DNA from: an uncultured Alistipes sp.
Lineage (GTDB): Bacteria > Bacteroidota > Bacteroidia > Bacteroidales > Rikenellaceae
Length of the DNA: 35,943 nucleotides
Assembly (NCBI GenBank): GCA_948442615.1
Contig: CAOJSG010000016.1
Span: forward strand, 1 to 35,943
Reading direction: 5' to 3'
Below the pieces are notes generated by a model. The model was not told the DNA's origin. It was given only the letters and a program-made list of their open reading frames with translations, and made no database searches. This document shows positions 30,089 to 35,943 of this stretch, in pieces; the stretch's first letter is position 1; every line of letters begins with the position of its first letter. Made by a program: the position numbers and the translations under genes.

Positions 30089-32467
30089 TCACATCCGCCG
30101 TTTCTCTTCGGCCGCGCCGGCCTCGACCGATCTCTTCCGGAAGTTTTTGCCCGTCTTGAAGTCGTACGAGAGCCCGATGAGCACGCAGCGCGAGTTCCAG
30201 GTCATGCGCTGTTCGACGATCCGCTCGAACCCCGCGCCCGATACCCGGACCGTCTGCAGGGAGTTCGTCACGCCGCTGACCGAGGCCGACAGCGTGAGCC
30301 GCTCGCCGAACCGGCGCTTCACCCCGATGTCGAGCCGGTGCATCGGGTCGAGGCGGAAGTTGCCGACCCTCGATGCGCTCTGGTAGAAGAACGCGAGGTC
30401 GATGTAGCATTTCGCGGGCAGCGTGAAGGTGGTCGACGCGTTGGCCGAGAACGAGTTACAGTACCGTGCCGGATCGTGCCGGCCGGCGCGGTCGCCGCGG
30501 CGGATGCAGTACACTCCGGCGTTGAGCTGCCACCAGCGCGTCGGCTGCAAGGGGAGGTAGACCGAGAGGTAGTAGCTCGCGGTCGCGTCGAAATTGACCC
30601 ACAGGGCGCCCAGCATGTCGGGATCGTCGGGGTCGGGGGATATCATCTGGTTGATCTCGCCCGACTGGAAGAACGCGCCGCACGTGAGCGTGTATTTGTT
30701 GCGGAGCGTCAGCGTGAGGCTCAGGTCGTTCTTGTAGGAGGGATCGAGCGCCGGGTTCCCGACCTGGTAGGTGTACTCCGAAATCTGTATCCGCCGCGGC
30801 GTGAGGTACCAGAAGCGGGGCCGTTCGATGGTGCGGGCGTATTGCACGGCGAGCGAGTTGGCGCCGTCCTGCGTGAGGGCGTAGCTGAGGTTGGCGTTGG
30901 GGAAGAGCGAAAGGTAGTGCTGGCGGGTGTCGTCGCGTCCGCGGGTGAGGGTGTACTCGCCGCGCAGACCCGCCGCGACCTTCCAGCGCCCCAAGTTGGC
31001 CGAGCCGACGGCGTAGAGGGCGGCGATGTGCTCCGTGTAGGCCATGTCGAAGCTGTGGGCGTCGTTGCGCAGCCACGCTTCGTCCCGGCGGTATTCGTAG
31101 CGGGCGTCGTTGCGCATGCGGTTGCAGGTGTACTTGGCGCCGGCCCTGACGCTCCAGCGGGGCGAAAGCCGCTTGTCCAGCGCCAGCGTGGCGGAGAACA
31201 GCTCGTAGAGGCTGTGCGCGTCGTTGCGATAGAGCGAATCGGCGGGCACGGCCGGGGCGGGCGGCTCGATGCGGCTCGCGTTGTCGCTGCCCAGGCGCGT
31301 CGTGCGGCGCAGGTAGTCGCCCAGCACCTTGAAAGTCGAGCCCAGCGTGTCGATCCGGCGGATGTAGTTGACCGACGCCTCGTAGCCGTTCGCCTCTTCG
31401 TAGGCGTCGTAGCGGCTGGCGACGGCGGTGGTTTCGGGGGTCTTCAGCCGGGTTGCGGCCCGGTTGCGGCTCGGCTGGTCGGAGAGCATGAAGCTGAATT
31501 CGGCGCCGAAGCTGTTGCGGTCGTCCGCCTCCCAGACCATGCCTGCGGTCCCTCCGCCTTCGTATGCGCGGCAGTCCATTTCCGAATGGGAGGTCAGCCG
31601 TTTGTCGCCCGCCTCGTAGCGGGTCCGCTCGTCGAAGCGCAGGGGAGAGCGGCCCGGCGCAGCCCAGGCGGAGAGGTTCAGGTCGACGCGGCCCGTGCGG
31701 CACGAGAGGTTGCCCGAAGGGTGGTAGCCGGCGATGTCGCGGCCCTGGCGCGTTTCGAACGACAGCGAGCCCTGCATCCCTCGCTCGCGCCGCCGGCGCA
31801 GCGTGATCTTCAGGATGCCGCCCGACGAATCGGCGTCGGCGTCGGCGCCCGAGACGGGGATCACCTCGATCTTTTGGATCTCCGAGGCGCGCAGCGAGCG
31901 CAGGTAGGCGAGCAGCCGTTTGGGCTCCATGCGCAGTTCGCGCTCGCCCACGAAGACCTTCGATCCCGTCTTGCCGTTGATCGAGATCTTGTCGTCGGAG
32001 ATCCAGACGCCCGGAGCCGTTTCGAGCAGCTCCACGCCGTTCTTGCCGATGGCCGAGGGGGCGTTGGCCACGTCCACGACGTAGCGGTCGGCCTCGCGCC
32101 GGACGAGCTGCGCCTCGACGACCACCCCTTCGATCGCCGTGGAGGCGCTCTTCAGCACGATGTCGCCCAGGTCGGTCGGGCCGGCGGCGATGCGCACCGG
32201 ACGCTGCTGCGGCTCGTAGCCGAGCGACTGGACCGTGAGCGTGTACGTCCCCTCGGGAGCCTCCAGCGCGAAGCGGCCGTCGCTGCCGGTGGCCGTGCCG
32301 GCCGCCTGTTCGCCGTGGCGCAGCAGCACGACGGTGGCGAATTCCACGCCGTCGCCGCGTTCGTCCGTCGCGCGGCCCGTCAGGGCGGCGGGGCGGGCGG
32401 CAAGGCAGCGGTTCAGCCCGAGGATCAGGGCGCAGATGAGAAGCAGGAGCAGCTGATAGAGTTTCAT
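30089..32467 (-). CDS. TonB-dependent-receptor-like outer-membrane beta-barrel protein
   Basis: A 792-residue protein with a signal peptide (MKLYQLLLLLICALILGLNR, ending ...CLA). A CarboxypepD_reg-like domain follows (about 28-110: LTGRATDERGDGVEFATVVL, GSDGRFALEAPEGTYTLTVQ, SLGYEPQQRPVRI), then a plug-like domain (VELLETAPGVWISDDKISIN, KIEVIPVSGADADADSSGGI) and a long barrel (OMP_b-brl_3-like) with alternating aromatic strands. The C-terminus extends past the last strand (GLSYDFKTGKNF) by a charged tail, so the usual terminal aromatic is missing. Members transport unknown ligands or serve as surface proteins. No SusD partner or sigma/anti-sigma pair is adjacent. It has its own promoter. Confidence 0.88.
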   Translation of the reverse strand: MKLYQLLLLLICALILGLNRCLAARPAALTGRATDERGDGVEFATVVLLRHGEQAAGTATGSDGRFALEAPEGTYTLTVQSLGYEPQQRPVRIAAGPTDLGDIVLKSASTAIEGVVVEAQLVRREADRYVVDVANAPSAIGKNGVELLETAPGVWISDDKISINGKTGSKVFVGERELRMEPKRLLAYLRSLRASEIQKIEVIPVSGADADADSSGGILKITLRRRRERGMQGSLSFETRQGRDIAGYHPSGNLSCRTGRVDLNLSAWAAPGRSPLRFDERTRYEAGDKRLTSHSEMDCRAYEGGGTAGMVWEADDRNSFGAEFSFMLSDQPSRNRAATRLKTPETTAVASRYDAYEEANGYEASVNYIRRIDTLGSTFKVLGDYLRRTTRLGSDNASRIEPPAPAVPADSLYRNDAHSLYELFSATLALDKRLSPRWSVRAGAKYTCNRMRNDARYEYRRDEAWLRNDAHSFDMAYTEHIAALYAVGSANLGRWKVAAGLRGEYTLTRGRDDTRQHYLSLFPNANLSYALTQDGANSLAVQYARTIERPRFWYLTPRRIQISEYTYQVGNPALDPSYKNDLSLTLTLRNKYTLTCGAFFQSGEINQMISPDPDDPDMLGALWVNFDATASYYLSVYLPLQPTRWWQLNAGVYCIRRGDRAGRHDPARYCNSFSANASTTFTLPAKCYIDLAFFYQSASRVGNFRLDPMHRLDIGVKRRFGERLTLSASVSGVTNSLQTVRVSGAGFERIVEQRMTWNSRCVLIGLSYDFKTGKNFRKRSVEAGAAEEKRRM

Positions 32468-32514
32468 GGGGTGCGGTTTTTACGGTACTGCGGGATGTCG
32501 TTTATTTTTCGATG

Positions 32515-32546
32515 CAAAGATATGGAAAATAATTTGTATTATGCAA
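32515..32546 (-). promoter_or_regulatory. Promoter of the outer-membrane receptor gene
   Basis: Read leftward: TTG (32546-32544), 21 bp, TATCTTTG (32522-32515), 48 bp before the ATG. The surrounding 80 bp are the most A+T-rich in this part of the window. Confidence 0.65.
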
Positions 32547-32877
32547 TACATACTACTGAAAAATTCCGAATATTTTTGCCGTCTCCTGTCGGACGGGGCC
32601 GGCCCGGTGCGCCCCCTCTTATTTATTAGGTGCCGGTATTAGGTGCCGGCCGACCGTCGGCAAACCGCAGACCGATTGCCGGCCGTTGCCGGGTTGCAAC
32701 TGTCCGGTTGCCGATTGCTGCGCGCTGCGCGCCGCGGGCCGCAGACACAGCCGTCTTCTCCGGCCTCGGGAGCCCGCGGCTCCGCGGTTGCCGGCCGGGG
32801 CTTCCGCGCGGCGCAGGCCGGCGCGTGCGGGGCCGTCCGTACCGGACGACCGGTGGAAAAATCGCCCCGCGATGCAA
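32547..32877. other. Spacer between divergent receptor and plsC genes
   Basis: Between the two promoters I see no credible gene. It begins A+T-rich, contains a short tandem duplication (TTAGGTGCCGG at about 32627 and 32639) and then G+C-rich sequence with only Arg-rich shadow frames. Confidence 0.6.
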
Positions 32878-32907
32878 TTGGATTCACGGGAAAAATTCGT
32901 AAATTTG
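32878..32907 (+). promoter_or_regulatory. Promoter of plsC (and possibly parE/parC)
   Basis: TTG (32878-32880), 19 bp, TAAATTTG (32900-32907), a full -7 match 37 bp before the plsC ATG. No separate promoter was found before parE, so parE and parC may also depend on it. Confidence 0.75.
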
Positions 32908-32944
32908 CACGATTGAAGCAAATGTACGCTAATCCCCCAACGTT

Positions 32945-33676
32945 ATGCTGAGTGCGTTGTACTACCTCTTCGCCGTCGCGATCTGTACGCTGTTCATGAT
33001 CCTGTCGGCCGTGGCGCTGATCGTGTGCTGGCCCTTCGACAAGGGTCGCCGCACGGTGCACGAATTGTCGCGCGCGCTGGTGCGCATCTTTTTCGCCGTG
33101 CCGCCGCGCTGGCGCCAGCGGGTGATCGGCCGCGAACTGATCGACCGGAAACAGCGCTATGTCATCGTCGTGAACCACAACACGGTGATCGACATCCCGG
33201 CGCTCTACTACATTCCGCTCAATTTCCGCTGGGTGTCGAAGCGCGAGGTGTTCAAGGTACCCTTCTTCGGGCAGTACCTGGTGCTGCACGGCGACATCTG
33301 CATCGATCGCGGACGGGCCTCCGAGGCGATGGAGCAGCTGCTGCGCGAGGGCCGGATGTGGATCGGACGCGGCGCCTCGATCGCGATCTTCCCCGAGGGC
33401 ACCCGCTCGAAGGACGGAGAGATCCACCGCTTCAAGGCGGGGGCCTTCGCGCTGGCCAAAGAGGCGGGCGTCGCGGTGCTGCCGGTGGTGTTGGACGGCA
33501 CGCCGACGCTCATCCGCCGCAACGGACTGTTCAACTGGGGCAACCGCATGACCGTCCGCGTGCTGCCGCCGGTGCCGGCCGGGCGGGTGGCGCAGCTCGA
33601 CACGCACGAACTGATGGACGAGGTGCGCGGCGCCATGTGCGCGGCGCTGGAGGAGATACGGAAGGATAAGCGCTGA
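32945..33676 (+). CDS. plsC: 1-acyl-sn-glycerol-3-phosphate acyltransferase
   Basis: A 243-residue membrane-associated acyltransferase. The N-terminal hydrophobic segment (YYLFAVAICTLFMILSAVAL, about 6-29) anchors it. Motif I NHNTVID (HX4D) is in VIVVNHNTVIDIPALYYIP, motif II is RWVSKREVFKVPFFG, motif III AIFPEGTRSKDG and motif IV VAVLPVVLDGT. It converts lysophosphatidic acid to phosphatidic acid in phospholipid synthesis. It is first in a unit with parE (33-bp gap). Confidence 0.95.
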   Translation: MLSALYYLFAVAICTLFMILSAVALIVCWPFDKGRRTVHELSRALVRIFFAVPPRWRQRVIGRELIDRKQRYVIVVNHNTVIDIPALYYIPLNFRWVSKREVFKVPFFGQYLVLHGDICIDRGRASEAMEQLLREGRMWIGRGASIAIFPEGTRSKDGEIHRFKAGAFALAKEAGVAVLPVVLDGTPTLIRRNGLFNWGNRMTVRVLPPVPAGRVAQLDTHELMDEVRGAMCAALEEIRKDKR

Positions 33677-33709
33677 ACGGCTTTCGGCCTTTAACATATT
33701 TTCAAGCAA

Positions 33710-35557
33710 GTGGCAGATTTACTCAATACGAAACCGGCCGACAACTACGGCGACGACGCGATCAAAACCCTCACGCCGCGCGAGCATATCCGGCTCCGGC
33801 CGGGCATGTACATCGGCAAACTGGGCGACGGCTCGCAGTCGGACGACGGTATCTACGTGCTCATCAAGGAGGTGGTCGACAACTCGATCGACGAGTTCAT
33901 GAACGGCTACGGCCGGCAGATCGAGATCACGGTCGAGGACCGGACGGTCACCGTGCGCGACTACGGCCGCGGCATTCCGCTCAAGATGCTGGCCCCGGCG
34001 GTCAGCGTCATGAACACGGGCGGCAAGTACGAGGAGGGCAGGGCCTTCAAGAAGACCGTGGGGCTGAACGGCGTGGGCGTCAAGGCCGTGAACATGCTTT
34101 CGAGCGAATTCACCGCGCGCTCGGTGCGCGACGGCGAGGCCCACACGGTGACCTTCGCCTGCGGACTCGAGCAGAGCGACCGCTGGGAGACGGGCGTCGA
34201 CGAGAAGAACGGCACGTTCATCTCGTTCCGCGTCGACGAGGAGGTCTTCGGCCCTTACGCCTACAACCTGGAGTACGTCGAGCAGCTCGTCAAGAACTAC
34301 TCCTATCTGAACCGCGGCCTCACCATCCGCTTCAACGGACAGACCTACTCCTCGAAAAACGGTCTGCTGGACCTGCTCAACGAGAACATGACCGAGGAGC
34401 CGCTCTATCCGCCGGTGCATCTGCTGGCCGACGACATCGAGGTGGTGATCGCCCACGGCACGGGCTACGGCGAGAGCTACTACTCGTTCGTCAACGGGCA
34501 GTACACCTCGCAGGGCGGTACGCACCAGGCGGCCTTCCGCGAGGCGATCGCGAAGACCGTCAAGGAGTTCTACCACAAGGATTACGATCCGTCGGACATC
34601 CGCACGTCGCTCATCGCGGCCGTGTCGCTGCGCGTGTCGGAACCGATCTTCGAGTCGCAGACCAAGACCAAGCTCGGCTCGAAGGAGATGGAGAAGGACG
34701 GCCCCACGATTCGCAATTTCGTGCTCGATTTCCTGGGGAAGCACCTCGACGACTACCTGCACAAGCACCCCGAGACGGCGCAGATCCTCCAGAAGAAGAT
34801 CGTCGAGAACGAGAAGGAGCGCGAAACGGCCAAGAAGGTGTCGCTGAACAACAAGAAGCTGCGCGACTGCAAGATCCACCGCACGGACAAGAGCGAGCTG
34901 GCCGACCGGTCGATGATCTTCATCACGGAGGGCAATTCGGCCTCGGGATCGATCACCAAGAGCCGCGATCCGCGCACGCAGGCGGTCTTCTCGCTGCGCG
35001 GCAAGCCGCTGAACTGCTACGGCCTGACGAAGAAGGTGGTCTACGAGAACGAGGAGTTCAACCTGCTGCAGGCGGCGCTCAATATCGAGGAGGACATGGA
35101 CAACCTGCGCTACGAGAAGGTGATCGTCGCCACCGACGCCGATGTCGACGGCATGCACATCCGGCTGCTGCTGACGACCTTCTTCCTGCAGTTCTTCCCC
35201 GACGTGATCCGCAGCGGCCACCTCTACATCCTCCAGACGCCGCTGTTCCGCGTGCGCAACAAGAAGGAGACGCACTACTGCTATTCGGAGGAGGAGCGGC
35301 AGAAAGCCGTGGCGCGCTGCGGCGCGAATGCCGAGATCACGCGGTTCAAAGGTCTGGGCGAGATCTCGCCCGACGAGTTCCGCGAGTTCATCGGCGAGCG
35401 GATGCGCCTGGACCGGGTGCGCATCACCAAGGACGACCCGATCCACGACCTGCTGGAGTTCTACATGGGCAAGAACACGTTCGAGCGCCAGGGGTTCATC
35501 ATCGACAACCTGCGCATCGAGGAGGACCTCGTGGAGCAGGACCTCGCACTTAATTGA
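33710..35557 (+). CDS. parE: DNA topoisomerase IV subunit B
   Basis: A 615-residue GHKL ATPase/Toprim protein starting at GTG. N-terminal ATP-binding blocks are [16 protein letters not shown] (51-66), [10 protein letters not shown] and [14 protein letters not shown] (118-131); the transducer spans about 210-380. The Toprim domain has [11 protein letters not shown] (405-415) and [11 protein letters not shown] (474-484). Length and the [10 protein letters not shown] block fit the ParE branch rather than GyrB, and a parC-like gene follows after 2 bp. The usual D in EGDSA is N409 here (codon AAT). With ParC it decatenates daughter chromosomes. Confidence 0.94.
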   Translation: MADLLNTKPADNYGDDAIKTLTPREHIRLRPGMYIGKLGDGSQSDDGIYVLIKEVVDNSIDEFMNGYGRQIEITVEDRTVTVRDYGRGIPLKMLAPAVSVMNTGGKYEEGRAFKKTVGLNGVGVKAVNMLSSEFTARSVRDGEAHTVTFACGLEQSDRWETGVDEKNGTFISFRVDEEVFGPYAYNLEYVEQLVKNYSYLNRGLTIRFNGQTYSSKNGLLDLLNENMTEEPLYPPVHLLADDIEVVIAHGTGYGESYYSFVNGQYTSQGGTHQAAFREAIAKTVKEFYHKDYDPSDIRTSLIAAVSLRVSEPIFESQTKTKLGSKEMEKDGPTIRNFVLDFLGKHLDDYLHKHPETAQILQKKIVENEKERETAKKVSLNNKKLRDCKIHRTDKSELADRSMIFITEGNSASGSITKSRDPRTQAVFSLRGKPLNCYGLTKKVVYENEEFNLLQAALNIEEDMDNLRYEKVIVATDADVDGMHIRLLLTTFFLQFFPDVIRSGHLYILQTPLFRVRNKKETHYCYSEEERQKAVARCGANAEITRFKGLGEISPDEFREFIGERMRLDRVRITKDDPIHDLLEFYMGKNTFERQGFIIDNLRIEEDLVEQDLALN

Positions 35558-35559
35558 GC

Positions 35560-35943
35560 ATGACAAATTCCGATAGTTCCATGGCGGAGGAGAGAGACGA
35601 CAGGACGCGCGACGACGCGTCCGACCCGGCGGCCGCAGATGCCGCGCAGACCGCTGACGGCGGCGAAAAGGCCCCGGAGGCCGGATCGCGTGCCGGAGCG
35701 GGCAGATACGACCGGCTGACGCAGGAGGAGGGCAGTGTCCGCAAACTGACGGGCATGTACCGCAACTGGTTCCTGGACTACGCTTCGTACGTGATCCTGG
35801 AGCGTGCCGTGCCGCATGTCGAGGACGGGCTGAAACCCGTGCAGCGGCGCATTCTCCACGCCATGAAGACCGTCGACGACGGGCGCTACAACAAGGTGGC
35901 CAACATCGTGGGCCAGACCATGCAGTACCATCCGCACGGCGAC
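35560..35943 (+). CDS. parC: DNA topoisomerase IV subunit A, N-terminal part (runs off the window)
   Basis: 128 codons are visible. An acidic, Ala/Asp/Glu-rich N-terminal extension (about residues 1-58, [20 protein letters not shown] onward) precedes the conserved start [40 protein letters not shown] and [19 protein letters not shown], typical of type IIA topoisomerase A subunits. The catalytic Tyr lies beyond the window. The gene starts 2 bp after parE, so the two are co-translated. The extension is absent from compact ParC proteins and is probably disordered. Confidence 0.93.
   Translation, partial: MTNSDSSMAEERDDRTRDDASDPAAADAAQTADGGEKAPEAGSRAGAGRYDRLTQEEGSVRKLTGMYRNWFLDYASYVILERAVPHVEDGLKPVQRRILHAMKTVDDGRYNKVANIVGQTMQYHPHGD

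Noticed and set aside
26546..32629. A 2027-codon rightward open frame antisense to secDF and the outer-membrane receptor
   Set aside because: It crosses two well-supported leftward genes, a terminator and a promoter. Its translation is rich in Arg/His/Val/Asp as expected for the complement of G+C-biased codons. Long antisense frames are an artefact of G/C third positions.
33719..35566. A 615-codon leftward frame opposite parE
   Set aside because: parE is unmistakable on the other strand; this is its complement with no recognisable motifs.

Overview
The window is a gene-dense, G+C-rich chromosomal segment from a member of the Bacteroidota. Evidence is the repeated promoter signature TTG/TTTG-N19-21-TAnnTTTG upstream of transcription units, the near absence of Shine-Dalgarno sequences, and several genes typical of the phylum: a fused SecDF, a CarboxypepD_reg/beta-barrel outer-membrane protein, a DUF4831 protein, a TIGR02757 protein, a large biosynthetic arginine decarboxylase and an HU-CCDC81-like protein. 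The high G+C with Bacteroidales-type gene content suggests an Alistipes-like (Rikenellaceae) organism; this genus call is inference. No phage, transposon, CRISPR array, rRNA or tRNA was recognised, so this looks like core genome.

Layout. 1-4117: the 5' end of speA (leftward), then a rightward operon of an HU-like membrane protein, a sigma-54-type AAA+ activator, lptE, a TPR-like protein and secG, closed by a strong terminator. 4118-7095: a repeat-bearing spacer, a leftward OmpH/Skp-like lipoprotein, rightward ruvA and a possible 53-residue membrane peptide. 7078-10050: two FKBP-type lipoproteins, the second with two divergent FKBP-like modules and a 45-residue tyrosine-rich insertion, followed by about 800 bp of repetitive spacer. 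10172-14555: a divergent pair formed by a leftward sugar nucleotidyltransferase and a rightward degenerate-LytM/dxr/rseP operon. 14628-19857: acetyltransferase, LUD-domain protein, small lipoprotein, radA, a UXS-like dehydratase/decarboxylase lacking its catalytic Tyr, and a thioredoxin. 19893-26425: leftward genes for an AlkD-like protein, DUF4831, a TrmN6-like methyltransferase with a repeat insertion, TIGR02757, LolD, FolP, CoaE and a YbbR-like protein. 26741-32467: leftward secDF and an outer-membrane receptor. 32945-35943: rightward plsC, parE and the start of parC.

Functionally the segment is rich in envelope biogenesis: LPS export (LptE), secretion (SecG, SecDF), periplasmic folding (OmpH-like, two FKBPs), lipoprotein release (LolD), regulated proteolysis (RseP) and phospholipid synthesis (PlsC). 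DNA maintenance (RuvA, RadA, AlkD-like, ParE/ParC) and cofactor or isoprenoid synthesis (FolP, CoaE, Dxr) make up most of the rest.

The most unusual signals are inside or beside otherwise ordinary genes: a 48-bp in-frame minisatellite splitting a tRNA methyltransferase domain, a tyrosine-rich insertion in an FKBP loop, a UXS-like enzyme with Arg at the catalytic Tyr position whose start codon lies in a hairpin, a G-quadruplex-type heptamer array, and several spacers built from unrelated local direct repeats.
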